Shown: one piece after another, positions 36,503 through 45,722 of the stretch
How positions within the stretch are numbered: position 1 is the first letter of the stretch
Layout of the letters: each line of letters begins with the position of its first letter
NCBI GenBank assembly: GCA_029880285.1
Contig: JAOUOS010000001.1
Coordinates: 62,001 to 126,000, forward strand
Length of the DNA stretch: 64,000 bases
Source: Spirochaetia bacterium
GTDB lineage: Bacteria; Spirochaetota; Leptospiria; Turneriellales; JAOUOS01
Direction: 5' to 3'
Position numbers and translations under genes: made by a program
The notes under the pieces: model-generated
Seen by the model: only the letters and a program-made list of their open reading frames with translations
The model's database searches: none
Told to the model about the DNA's origin: nothing

Positions 36503-36517
36503 CTTTTACTGTAAAAG
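36503..36517. promoter_or_regulatory. Palindrome CTTTTAC-T-GTAAAAG upstream of the lipoprotein promoter
   Basis: A perfect 7-base inverted repeat around one base lies just upstream of the predicted -35 element, at about -38 to -52. This position suits an activator or repressor site. The sequence does not match the E. coli Crp box. Confidence 0.35.
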
Positions 36518-36655
36518 TAAAGAATTATTCTTATTCAATACAAAAAATTTTTGGATATGACAATTTTTATTTTGTTTTTCATCAGAATTATTATTATAAT
36601 ATTAACCATATAAAAAACTATTTTAATTTATTTTTAATCCGATGATCTATTTATA

Positions 36656-37369
36656 ATGAAATATTTAATAAATATTATATTATATTTCTTTCTAGTTAAT
36701 ACATTAATCTATAGTCAAACCCAAAAATCTGATAATAATTCAGAACTTTTATTTAAAAAAGGGAAGAAATATTTTTTTGAAAATAAATATGATGCGGCTG
36801 GCGAAATTATGAAAAATATTATTGCGATGAATCCAAATCATGCCGAGGCATTATCTATTTTAGGTGATATCTCATTAATTAAAAAAGAATATTACACAGC
36901 TTTAAGTTATTATAAAAAAGCAGAAAGTGAGTCGATAAATCCTGCTATTGAAAACTTTCGAATGGGACAGGTTTATATTAAACTAGATAAACCTGAAGAA
37001 TCTATTCAATGCTTTAACAAAGCCTTGTTGCTTGATCCATCCATGAAAATAAATTTATATCAAATAGGATATGTTGAACTTGTATTAAATAGAAATAAAT
37101 ATGGCACAATTGAAAACTGGCGTAAGTTTGTGAATGAAGCGCCTACCGACTATCAAAATGAAAAAATCAGACAAGTATTAAAACTTTTAGAAGATCCAAA
37201 TTTCAAACTGCCTTCCCGCGATTCAGATATCACTCTGGAAGACGCACTATTATTAGGAGGCCAGCTACTTGAAGCCGCATCTGTTGAAACTAAAGATGAT
37301 ACAGCAGGACATGAGAAAGCAAAAACAAATAATCAGACACAAGAACTATTAGAAGATAACGATTTATAG
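36656..37369 (+). CDS. Periplasmic TPR protein
   Basis: The 237 residues begin with a signal peptide (about 1-20, ending LIYSQ) and continue with about four TPR units: LLFKKGKKYFFENKYDAAGEIMKNIIAMNP, HAEALSILGDISLIKKEYYTALSYYKKA, NFRMGQVYIKLDKPEESIQCFNKALLLDP, and a more divergent INLYQIGYVELVLN. The C-terminal ~60 residues are acidic and probably disordered. It has no enzyme motif and likely serves as a scaffold in the periplasm. A 209-base AT-rich intergenic region separates it from the divergent lipoprotein gene. Confidence 0.8.
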   Translation: MKYLINIILYFFLVNTLIYSQTQKSDNNSELLFKKGKKYFFENKYDAAGEIMKNIIAMNPNHAEALSILGDISLIKKEYYTALSYYKKAESESINPAIENFRMGQVYIKLDKPEESIQCFNKALLLDPSMKINLYQIGYVELVLNRNKYGTIENWRKFVNEAPTDYQNEKIRQVLKLLEDPNFKLPSRDSDITLEDALLLGGQLLEAASVETKDDTAGHEKAKTNNQTQELLEDNDL

Positions 37370-37479
37370 GATAAAATCTTTTCAGTTAATTATCTTTATT
37401 AAGTCTTTCTAATATTTAAATTGTATCTCAATTAATTAAAATTTTATTGCATGCATGTATTATAATATTATTATAAACA

Positions 37480-38586
37480 ATGAGATTGTTTAAAAGGAGT
37501 TCAAGAAATAAAGAAATTGAAGTATTTTTTTCAGGAAAGAGGCAAATTAATTTTTTAATTAATTTTATTTGTGAAAAAACGAGGAATGTATTCTGGCTAA
37601 ATATAAATTTAATTAATAATTATTATAAAAATAAAAAATCAAAAGCAAATATAGATATCTACTTTGTAAATGCATTATCGAAGAAAAAAGAAAGAATTTA
37701 TACTTTTTACAAAGAAGATAATTTGGAACATATCATAATAAAAAATAATGCTGATTCGTATAATATAAATATTGATAAAAATTTCTATTATAATCAAGAA
37801 AAGAATTCTTTTAATCTAAGAGGAACATTAAACGGAAAATATAAAGAAGAACAAGTGAAAATTAAGTTTGAATTTACAATTAAAAATAATGAACAACTAT
37901 TTTTTACTTTATATTCTAATAGATTTTCATTTTTAAATAAAATAACTTGTTTTAAAATTATTTCATCTTTTTTAGATATCAATTCTCTTGGAAAAGTTAA
38001 AATTATTAAAGAAGGTACAAAAAGAAAAAAAGAAATAGATAAGTATAATTTTAATAATTCAAGCTTTTTTCAGTTAAATTCGTACTCGCAAAATAGAATT
38101 TATCCTTTTGTGGCTATTTCTTCTACAAGTCTGCTTGATTATAAAGAAAAAAAATATGCTTTTTTTAAAGGTTTTTCAGCAAAAATATCGTTTAAGAATT
38201 TTATATTTGGATACATCATTTCTTTTTATTTAATATTAGATGATGATTTTGAAAAAGCTTATGGAACAAAAATTATTGACTTTAGGAATAAAAAAATATT
38301 TTTAAACAATAATATAGAATTAGACACTGATATATTATTTTTCAGCTTCGAAATTACTTATAAAAATCTTCTCATAGAAGGTAAATTTCATTGTTCTAAA
38401 TTAGACACTATTAATAAAATAATGAATGATGAAAAAAAAATATATTCTTTATATTTTGGTTCAAAAGCACATTCAGAAATTATTATTAGACCTTTTAAAT
38501 CAAAAGATGTATTAGAAATGCCCTATAGGCAATATACATGTTCTGAAAATTCAAATATTTTCTTTTGTAATAGAGAAAAACAGTAA
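37480..38586 (+). CDS. Protein of unknown function, Lys/Asn/Phe-rich
   Basis: I do not recognise this 368-residue protein. It begins MRLFKRSSRNKEIEVFFSG without a signal peptide or clear membrane helix. Alternating hydrophobic and charged residues throughout (for example KANIDIYFVNAL, VKIKFEFTI, AKISFKNFIFGYIISFYLIL) suggest mostly beta structure. Its length, steady codon use and lack of a competing frame support a real gene. It converges on the 269-residue unknown gene with a 16-base gap. Confidence 0.65.
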   Translation: MRLFKRSSRNKEIEVFFSGKRQINFLINFICEKTRNVFWLNINLINNYYKNKKSKANIDIYFVNALSKKKERIYTFYKEDNLEHIIIKNNADSYNINIDKNFYYNQEKNSFNLRGTLNGKYKEEQVKIKFEFTIKNNEQLFFTLYSNRFSFLNKITCFKIISSFLDINSLGKVKIIKEGTKRKKEIDKYNFNNSSFFQLNSYSQNRIYPFVAISSTSLLDYKEKKYAFFKGFSAKISFKNFIFGYIISFYLILDDDFEKAYGTKIIDFRNKKIFLNNNIELDTDILFFSFEITYKNLLIEGKFHCSKLDTINKIMNDEKKIYSLYFGSKAHSEIIIRPFKSKDVLEMPYRQYTCSENSNIFFCNREKQ

Positions 38587-38602
38587 AAAATTTTTCCCGT
38601 AT

Positions 38603-39412
38603 TTATTTTTTCTTTTTCTTTTTTTCTTTTTCTTTTTCAATACTTTCTAAACGGGTTTGATATGATTCTATACCCGATTTGCTTTTCTTAACCAGATCTG
38701 GATCTCCGGTTAGGCTTGAAATTCTTCGTAGATCTTCTAATAAACGAATGGCATACAGTAAGTCATTTACTGATTTTGTTGATAGCTCAAACTTATCTCT
38801 ATATTGATTTGAAGCCTCAAATAATGATTCTTTAATAATCTTTAATAACTCTTGTCTGTCATAATAAAATTGTTCATTTGGATCTCTTATCTTTTGAAGC
38901 TCCCGATAATCCATAAAATTTTTAGCTATGATGGCTAATTTTCCATTTATTTCAGGAAAACTCCATTTCCACTTTGTATTTTCACCATAACTTTTTATTA
39001 ATCTATCTATTGATTTTTTAATATGTAAAAATAAATTTAGTCTTTGTTTAGGATTAAAAGGTTTAATTTTCATTAACTGTTCTTTATTATGATTCAAAGG
39101 TTCATCTATACCCATTGTAACAACTTGTTCTAATTCTGAAAATATTTTTGATATAAGTTTTCGAGCGTTATCAAGATAGGAACTATTTTTAAAATTCATT
39201 AGTTTTTCTGATAAATCATTCATGTCTAAGTATAAATTTATCTGCTGTAAATATTTAGAGGCCATACTCAATTGAAAAAAAGCCTTTAATTTTTTTTCCT
39301 GCGAGAATGCCTTTTTATACATAGATACATCTTTTTCCATCTCATTTACGAGTTTTTTTTGTTCCGCAATTTGATTATTAAATGCTTTTTTCGCAGCAAT
39401 ATCTACAGCCAT
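38603..39412 (-). CDS. Helical protein of unknown function
   Basis: The 269-residue protein is predicted almost entirely helical, with coiled-coil-like stretches at the N-terminus (AFNNQIAEQKKLVNEMEKDVSMYKK) and a very basic C-terminal tail of Lys and Glu. It has no signal peptide or membrane helix. The centre contains FNPKQRLNLFLHIKKSIDRLIKSYG and WKWSFPEINGKLA. I do not recognise a family. It is the last of three same-strand genes lgt, a 67-residue ORF and this one, with a 19-base gap. Confidence 0.7.
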   Translation of the reverse strand: MAVDIAAKKAFNNQIAEQKKLVNEMEKDVSMYKKAFSQEKKLKAFFQLSMASKYLQQINLYLDMNDLSEKLMNFKNSSYLDNARKLISKIFSELEQVVTMGIDEPLNHNKEQLMKIKPFNPKQRLNLFLHIKKSIDRLIKSYGENTKWKWSFPEINGKLAIIAKNFMDYRELQKIRDPNEQFYYDRQELLKIIKESLFEASNQYRDKFELSTKSVNDLLYAIRLLEDLRRISSLTGDPDLVKKSKSGIESYQTRLESIEKEKEKKKKKK

Positions 39413-39431
39413 TGATATTATTCTCGGAATA

Positions 39432-39635
39432 TTAGGCTGTGAAATTAACGCTTACAGAATTTTCTTGAGGTAATGATGATGTACCAGTACTATCAGTTTG
39501 TGTCTCAGTATTAATGTTTTCTATATTTATATTTTCTTCTTGTTTTTTTTCAATAACTTTATTTTCTTGTTTTATAATAGTTTCGTTTTTTACTGGATAA
39601 TATATTGGGGAATTTATATTGTTAACTTCACTCAT
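39432..39635 (-). CDS. Small acidic protein of unknown function (67 aa)
   Basis: The 67-residue frame starts with an ATG that overlaps the lgt stop region (8 bases) and ends 19 bases before the next gene, so it fits neatly into the lgt operon. It is rich in Glu, Asn, Thr and Gln and looks disordered (VIEKKQEENINIENINTE), ending SVSVNFTA. No family is recognised. Position favours a real gene, but composition gives little support. Confidence 0.5.
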   Translation of the reverse strand: MSEVNNINSPIYYPVKNETIIKQENKVIEKKQEENINIENINTETQTDSTGTSSLPQENSVSVNFTA

Positions 39636-40509
39636 TTTTGACCTTTACTAATAATTTAATAAATTCTTGTCTTTTTGCAAATAAAAACAACATACATACA
39701 AGCAGACTAACCATAGACACAAATTGTGCCTGAGTCATTCCCATGACATCTCTTGGATTAAGCCTTATAAATTCCACTACAAAGCGCGAAATAGAATGAA
39801 GCGCTAAAAACAAGAAAAATTTTGAGCCGTCGGGCCATTTTTTTTCTCTAAAAAGCCATAAAAACATAAATAATAAAAATGAAAATGTAGATTCATAAAA
39901 TGGTGTATTGTACACGAATTCTTTGGTAGGCAGCGCTCCATTAGGAAAACTCATACATAATGGCGATGGAAGTGATAGATCGCATATTTTTCCATAACAT
40001 CCATCACCTGATACAAGACAGCCTAACCTGCCAAAACCATACCCCATCGCGATAATGGGAGCAAATATATCTACAAACGATAAATTGAATATTCTGTTTC
40101 GCTTTGCATATATAATATTAGCTGTTGTAGCGCCTACGAACCCCCCAAGCCATGTTAATCCACCGCCTGAAAACGCTCTATGCTTAAATTCATCCCATGT
40201 ATGCCATTCATTAGAGGTTTCCCACAAGAAAAATACCTTTGCTCCCACGATACCAAATACCACAGCTAATATTATTATATTATCTGCTAATTTGATATCA
40301 ATATTTTTTCTGTAAAATTCTCTCTGAAGTAAAAAATTAGCGGTTAAAAAACCGGCTGCCATCATAATTCCATAAGAAGAAATTTTTATCCATGAAAGAG
40401 ATTTGGGAAGAAAAGTAAAAATAATGAATCCAGATTCATATGAGCATCCATAGTCACACCTTAAAAACAATAAGCTCATAAATATAAGTATTTTTAATAA
40501 TATTTTCAT
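39628..40509 (-). CDS. lgt: Prolipoprotein diacylglyceryl transferase
   Basis: Lgt transfers a diacylglyceryl group from phosphatidylglycerol to the lipobox cysteine of prelipoproteins, at the inner membrane. The 293 residues hold about seven membrane helices. Conserved features are SYGIMMAAGFLTA, the HRAFSGGGLTWLGGFVGA block, and GRLGCLVSGDGCYGK, the variant of the GRxGNFxN signature that carries the essential Arg. The signature is divergent from the E. coli form, but is of the kind found in several other phyla. The start is downstream of tRNA-Arg, same strand. Confidence 0.93.
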   Translation of the reverse strand: MKILLKILIFMSLLFLRCDYGCSYESGFIIFTFLPKSLSWIKISSYGIMMAAGFLTANFLLQREFYRKNIDIKLADNIIILAVVFGIVGAKVFFLWETSNEWHTWDEFKHRAFSGGGLTWLGGFVGATTANIIYAKRNRIFNLSFVDIFAPIIAMGYGFGRLGCLVSGDGCYGKICDLSLPSPLCMSFPNGALPTKEFVYNTPFYESTFSFLLFMFLWLFREKKWPDGSKFFLFLALHSISRFVVEFIRLNPRDVMGMTQAQFVSMVSLLVCMLFLFAKRQEFIKLLVKVKNE

Positions 40510-40537
40510 TTTTCTCTCTTTTTGTTGAATTATTTTT

Positions 40538-40975
<438 letters not shown>

Positions 40976-40991
40976 TAGCAATATTATATTA

Positions 40992-41510
40992 TTAATTATT
41001 TTTTGATTTTTTATTTTTCTTAAACTTTTTATCACAAAAATCGTATAAAAATGGTACGGACCATTTTTGGCCTTTTGAACTATAATAAACTCCCATGAAA
41101 GAAAATGTAAGATAACCCGCTGTGTTTACATAAAGAATAGCATTGGTTATATGCGGAATGAATAAAATAGCGCTTAGAAGATGTGAAATCAATGGTATAT
41201 TTTCTAATAACCAAACGCTAAACCAAATTAAAAAGAAAAATCCCTGTAGATACATGGCATTTTCTGCGTGATATTTTGATATTTTTTGATTTTTCTTAAA
41301 AATAAATACAATTAAAGGCCCCAAAACCGGAAAATAAGATAAAGACGCGTATAAATTCTCGTTAGTATCTTCTTCTAATGATTCATGAATATTTTCACTT
41401 AAATGTTTTATACTCTCTTTACTTTTATCCCATACTTTTTTCCCTGTATTTTTTATTTTTTCGGCTTTATCATTATGAGACTTATTATCACTATTTTTAT
41501 CTTCTTCCAT
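40992..41510 (-). CDS. DUF4870-like membrane protein
   Basis: The 172-residue protein has a charged N-terminal region (about 1-50, Lys/Glu/Asn rich) and then a three- to four-helix membrane part with the pattern of DUF4870 (YASLSYFPVLGPLIVFIFKKN, KYHAENAMYLQGFFFLIWF, and hydrophobic helices near ILFIPHITNAILYV). This family is small and widespread, with no firm function. It lies 73 bases downstream of the Yip1-like gene, same strand, and 16 bases before the ATG of the next membrane protein. Confidence 0.75.
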   Translation of the reverse strand: MEEDKNSDNKSHNDKAEKIKNTGKKVWDKSKESIKHLSENIHESLEEDTNENLYASLSYFPVLGPLIVFIFKKNQKISKYHAENAMYLQGFFFLIWFSVWLLENIPLISHLLSAILFIPHITNAILYVNTAGYLTFSFMGVYYSSKGQKWSVPFLYDFCDKKFKKNKKSKNN

Positions 41511-41583
41511 ATTTACCTTATTATAATTATATAATACATCTGCAATTCATTTTCAGCTATTTTGTATCTTCTTTTTTTATATT

Positions 41584-42195
41584 TTAAATAATATTTAAAT
41601 AAATTGAATATATTAGTAATCCCACAATACTTATGATAATTAAAGAAATTAATATTGTTGTTATTATAATTAATCCCCAATACACTTTTCTGCCATTAGG
41701 AAGCATTAGCAGCTGTTCTGCTCCCGATGATATTAATTTAATATTATACAGTATTCCCGTGACTGCAATGAGATATGCCGCGTAACGTAAATAGGGTATA
41801 TTTACAATAATTAAACTAATAAATATCAATGAAAGAAAAGGTAACGATGAAAATAATGACAGCTTTGCTCCCGCTAAAGGTTTATTTTTACCTCCCATTA
41901 TTTCTACCGTATATTCAGTTATTATTGAAAGAATATATAGTAAAAAACAATAACTTCCAAAACTAAGAATTGAAATTAATAAACTAAAAAATACACGCTT
42001 TATAATATTTTCAGTTAAAAATAACTGAGAAAGTACAATTGTGAATGTAAGTAGAAAAAAAAAAGGCGTCATATAATAAAACATTAATTTTTTATATGAC
42101 CGATAATACTCACTATCTATAACCATCCACGCTTTTTTGGGGTCTTCAAATAAATTATTAATATGTCTTAAAATATTTTGATATTCCTTACTCAT
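41584..42195 (-). CDS. Yip1-family membrane protein
   Basis: The 203 residues begin with a cytoplasmic segment typical of bacterial Yip1 domains (LFEDPKKAWMVIDSE), followed by five predicted membrane helices (FYYMTPFFFLLTFTIVLSQLF, SLLISILSFGSYCFLLYI, LFSSLPFLSLIFISLIIV, YAAYLIAVTGILYNI and a last IITTILISLIIISIVGLL). Function in bacteria is unknown. It starts a short run of membrane protein genes that ends at tRNA-Arg. Confidence 0.8.
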   Translation of the reverse strand: MSKEYQNILRHINNLFEDPKKAWMVIDSEYYRSYKKLMFYYMTPFFFLLTFTIVLSQLFLTENIIKRVFFSLLISILSFGSYCFLLYILSIITEYTVEIMGGKNKPLAGAKLSLFSSLPFLSLIFISLIIVNIPYLRYAAYLIAVTGILYNIKLISSGAEQLLMLPNGRKVYWGLIIITTILISLIIISIVGLLIYSIYLNII

Positions 42196-42259
42196 ACATT
42201 CTTTTTAATTTAATAGATTAATTTAATAATCGTTATTTTCTAAAATATAAAGAATAAAC

Positions 42260-42520
42260 TTACATTGCGGGACAACCGCTACCGCATGATTTTGGTTTTT
42301 CGCTACTAGATTTACTTTCAGCTTTTGGGCATTGATTTTGTTTTTTATAATCGGTTGTATAAAAACCAGATCCTTTAAATACAATACCTGAGCCGGCCCC
42401 TATTTGTTTTTCAGCGGGAGAATCACATTTTGAACAAAGTACTTTTGGATTTTCAGTCATTGAATGAAACTTTTCAAAAACATTTTCACATTTTTTACAT
42501 TTATAATCATATGTTGGCAT
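42260..42520 (-). CDS. FmdB-family zinc-ribbon protein
   Basis: The 86-residue protein shows the FmdB zinc ribbon: MPTYDYKCKKCENVFE, then LCSKCDSPAEKQIG, giving two CxxC pairs, followed by the usual VFKGSGFYTTDYK. The C-terminus is Lys/Ser-rich and ends CGSGCPAM. Family members are small putative regulatory proteins with no settled role. A near-ideal promoter places the transcription start at or next to the ATG, which suggests a leaderless transcript. Confidence 0.9.
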   Translation of the reverse strand: MPTYDYKCKKCENVFEKFHSMTENPKVLCSKCDSPAEKQIGAGSGIVFKGSGFYTTDYKKQNQCPKAESKSSSEKPKSCGSGCPAM

Positions 42521-42524
42521 ATTT

Positions 42525-42554
42525 TCTATAGAGAAAATTAAAACAAGTTGTCAA
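42525..42554 (-). promoter_or_regulatory. Promoter of the FmdB-family gene, probably leaderless
   Basis: TTGACA (42554-42549), an 18-base spacer and TATAGA (42530-42525) lie on the minus strand. The ATG begins 4 bases after the -10 element, so the transcript would begin within a few bases of the start codon. No ribosome-binding site is present. Confidence 0.5.
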
Positions 42555-42702
42555 GAAGAATATAACTGATTCTAAAAAATTGCAACAATATAAATAAATC
42601 TTTTGAAAACTAAAAAAAACTATTAAATTGTGGTTACTATTTATATATTAATAAAATATTTTTTATAAATTATTTAATAATTCTAAAACAATAAAAAAAT
42701 AA

Positions 42703-43836
42703 TTATCCAAAATATGTTAAAGCTCTAGGAACAGGTATCTCAAGTACAAAGCTATTTTTTGACTCATATTGAGCTACAATTTCTTCAAAGGCGTAAAACA
42801 TATCATTTACCACTTCTGGAGTGACATGAAAATCTATCACCTCTCTTTCATCATTAATAATTCTGCCAGTCATGCTTGTCAGTTTTTCTCCCCCAATTAG
42901 GTTACCATAAATACGGGTTGCACCATGCGCGCCGGTATGCATTGCTTTGTTGATAAACTCATCACCCAAGCCTCTGCGGGTAACAAGTTTAAGGTTAACC
43001 AGATTTGTTTTCTGTTTTCGTTTATATTTTTGTACTGTTGTAAAACCTATATCTGCCATACGCCAGCTTTTACTTTCTTTTAATTCATCTATGGCCTTTA
43101 CAATTTGTTCAATGGTAGCTTCTGTATGAGAAGAACTTACGGTCGTATGCAAATTTATTAAGCCCTCAGGAATTTGAGTAGTATATATAAAGCCCATACC
43201 AGGAGCAAACAATTGTCCAGCTTCTACCATCGCATCAAAAATTCTATCACTTTCCATTTCATCAACAACTACATGAATTATTTCTTTTTCAGGATTGACC
43301 GCAATTTTTAGAAGTCCCATACGGTCGCGAACACCTTTCCCTTCGCCAAATTGAATTATAGGTGCCGCTGCTCCTTCACGTACTGCTGCAGCAGCAATAA
43401 TATCTGCTTTTCCACGCTGGCAAACACATGTAATTAATTGAAGGTTCATCTGAAGTTTTATGTTATTACTTTTCTTTATAAATTTTGATGAATCGTTATT
43501 TGTTGATACATATTCTGTCGCCCAAACATTTGAAATTGGCATACTCATTACAGCTCCAATTGCTCTTTTATTAATTTCGGTGGCTAAGATTGACTTATAA
43601 ACAACATTACGAACACTTTGATTAGAGGTTAGAATTAACATACTTTCCATTTCAGGAGATATTGAAAGTGGTTTAATCCATTTTCTTTTCCCCTGGCGCA
43701 TACTACCGCGAGCTTTAAAAATAATACCAAATAAACCTCCCGCAGCCTGAGCTTCGCTAATAACTTTTTCAGCAAATCCTTTTCGAACAATTATTGAAAC
43801 AAGGTTTAGTTTCTGATGCTTTTTCATTACTAACAT
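42703..43836 (-). CDS. Three-domain P-II-like regulatory protein (single-chain pseudo-trimer)
   Basis: I start at the ATG whose A is shared with the TGA of the preceding gene; a TTG one codon earlier is also in frame. The 377 residues contain three P-II-like units, about 10-110, 131-235 and 278-377. Each opens with the P-II strand and helix pattern: LVSIIVRKGFAEKVISEAQAAGG, LQLITCVCQRGKADIIAAAAVREGA and VNLKLVTRRGLGDEFINKAMHTGA (in pieces), then a glycine-rich loop. P-II proteins work as homotrimers, so this chain may fold as one trimer. It probably senses nitrogen or energy status and regulates the adjacent DUF1538 membrane protein. Confidence 0.75.
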   Translation of the reverse strand: MLVMKKHQKLNLVSIIVRKGFAEKVISEAQAAGGLFGIIFKARGSMRQGKRKWIKPLSISPEMESMLILTSNQSVRNVVYKSILATEINKRAIGAVMSMPISNVWATEYVSTNNDSSKFIKKSNNIKLQMNLQLITCVCQRGKADIIAAAAVREGAAAPIIQFGEGKGVRDRMGLLKIAVNPEKEIIHVVVDEMESDRIFDAMVEAGQLFAPGMGFIYTTQIPEGLINLHTTVSSSHTEATIEQIVKAIDELKESKSWRMADIGFTTVQKYKRKQKTNLVNLKLVTRRGLGDEFINKAMHTGAHGATRIYGNLIGGEKLTSMTGRIINDEREVIDFHVTPEVVNDMFYAFEEIVAQYESKNSFVLEIPVPRALTYFG

Positions 43837-45722
43837 CAAGCTCTATTCTCCGATTCATCAATTTCTTTTGATTCAGCTTGCTGCACTAACTTACCAACAA
43901 GAAGCACTGTCAAAATAGGAAAAACAGAAGCCATAGCCAACACACCAAATCCTTCTAGTGCTCCTATTGACTGTCCAATTCCAAGCCCCATAGCCAGTAC
44001 CAACGGTACCGTAATTGGTCCTGTTGTTACGCCTGCGCTGTCCCACGCAAAATTAACAAAATCTTCAGATGATATAGAAGTTAGTATAAGCAAAAAAAGA
44101 TAAGGCGGCAGTAAAAGCCATGTGAGTGGTAAATCAAACACCAGTTTGGCAACTCCAGCCGCAATACCAATTCCAACTCCGGCTGCAACTGACTGCATTA
44201 GTAGTGATTTTCTAAATGAACCAATGGTAATTTTTTCCACAGTGGCTCCCAGCGCATTTAGGGCTGGTTCAGCGAGTGTGGCGCTGTATCCAAGAGCAAA
44301 CCCAAAAAGTATAACCACAATTTGACCTATAATTTTATTTTCAAACAATGGGCCATGTATCCCTAAAGCTCCATATGGCTTTATTGAAGTAAAACTTGAG
44401 GAAATGTTCTGACCAACTTGACTGCCAAGTGGTTCAAGGGCAAGAAAAATTCCTAACATAAATAGAGACATACCGATTAACGCAAAAAAAATACCTATTA
44501 CTATTTCTTCAGCTGCTTTAATTTTTTCTCTTAGAACAATACTGAGAACTAAAAATAATAACAAACAAAGCGGTAAAATCGCGCGAGTAGCACCTGTTAA
44601 TGAATCTCTTAGTTTCTCAAAGAAACTAAGAGCGTTATCCCACATGCGCAAGTCACCCATTTTAGCTCTAAATCCATAGCGTTTTTTAATTATAATAGAC
44701 GCTTCTTTAATTACAATCTCACCATCTTTCAGTTTCATATCACCTTCAAAAGTCAATTCAGAGCTTGGCGGTATTTTTCCGTTCTTTTTAAATTCTTCAA
44801 AGTCTTCTAAATTAAAGCCTACTTCATCAACATTTCCCTCGTGTATATTCTCTGCTTTTAAAGTATTTTCCTTTTTGTTTTCATCATTTATTTTAGAATT
44901 GGGTCTTCCATAATAATCATCAAGAACCATATGAGAAAAAGCCAATGAAAAAACGGCTAGAATAGGAAAAAGTGATGCAAGTGTGACAATTCCAAAACCA
45001 GTTCCTCCTTCTCTACCTGAAACTATTCGTGAAACTCCAATTCCAAGAGCCAGAACAAGTGGTACAGTTACAGGCCCCGTTGTTACAGCTCCACAATCCC
45101 AGGCAAGACCAATAACTGGATTTAACGACTCATTCAAATAAGCAAAAATAGTAAAAATTGTTAATAAAATGACCAAGGGATAAATTAAGATTTTTAAGCT
45201 CCATGAATACAAAAAGCGTAGGATACCAAAAATGACCGCAATACCTACTCCAATACCGACAGAAATTACGAGTTGTCCGGCGAATTCATTTAGCAGCGAA
45301 TAAAGCAAGGGAGCACTGTCTGGTTCAATATATCTTCCAGCCATTTGTAATGTTGCGATAGCTGGTTCGGCAAAAGTTGCGCCAAGCCCCAGTAAAAAGG
45401 AAAAACTTAAGATGACAATCATGCCAGCTTTTTTGGGAAGTGTCGCTCCAATAGTTTCACCAAAAGGCATTAAACCAAGGGTAAGTCCTTCCATAAAAAG
45501 CATTAATCCTAGTAAAACAATAGAAATGCCCACCCCTATCATCAGAGAATCTACAATAGGCAGTCGTAAAATTATTAATTGGAAAAGTATTAAATAAGTA
45601 ATTATCAACCAGACATTTTTTATTTGTTCATAAATACGATCACTTAGGTATGGTTTTAGAATGGTGAAACGTTCTTTCCATGTTATTTTTATATTTGGTA
45701 ATTTATCTTTGTTTTTATTCAT
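43836..45722 (-). CDS. Duplicated DUF1538 membrane protein, putative transporter
   Basis: The protein is 628 residues from the ATG at 45722; a TTG 15 bases earlier is also possible. It contains two copies of the DUF1538 membrane domain (about 40-290 and 375-615), joined by a ~90-residue charged cytoplasmic linker. Matching motifs recur in both: LGATFAEPA / YSATLAEPA, and WDCGAVTTGPVTVPLVLALGIG / WDSAGVTTGPITVPLVLAMGLG. About 14 membrane helices are visible. DUF1538 has no settled substrate that I can state. The gene is translationally coupled to the P-II-like gene and divergent from gltBD, so nitrogen-linked transport is a reasonable guess. Confidence 0.85.
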   Translation of the reverse strand: MNKNKDKLPNIKITWKERFTILKPYLSDRIYEQIKNVWLIITYLILFQLIILRLPIVDSLMIGVGISIVLLGLMLFMEGLTLGLMPFGETIGATLPKKAGMIVILSFSFLLGLGATFAEPAIATLQMAGRYIEPDSAPLLYSLLNEFAGQLVISVGIGVGIAVIFGILRFLYSWSLKILIYPLVILLTIFTIFAYLNESLNPVIGLAWDCGAVTTGPVTVPLVLALGIGVSRIVSGREGGTGFGIVTLASLFPILAVFSLAFSHMVLDDYYGRPNSKINDENKKENTLKAENIHEGNVDEVGFNLEDFEEFKKNGKIPPSSELTFEGDMKLKDGEIVIKEASIIIKKRYGFRAKMGDLRMWDNALSFFEKLRDSLTGATRAILPLCLLLFLVLSIVLREKIKAAEEIVIGIFFALIGMSLFMLGIFLALEPLGSQVGQNISSSFTSIKPYGALGIHGPLFENKIIGQIVVILFGFALGYSATLAEPALNALGATVEKITIGSFRKSLLMQSVAAGVGIGIAAGVAKLVFDLPLTWLLLPPYLFLLILTSISSEDFVNFAWDSAGVTTGPITVPLVLAMGLGIGQSIGALEGFGVLAMASVFPILTVLLVGKLVQQAESKEIDESENRA

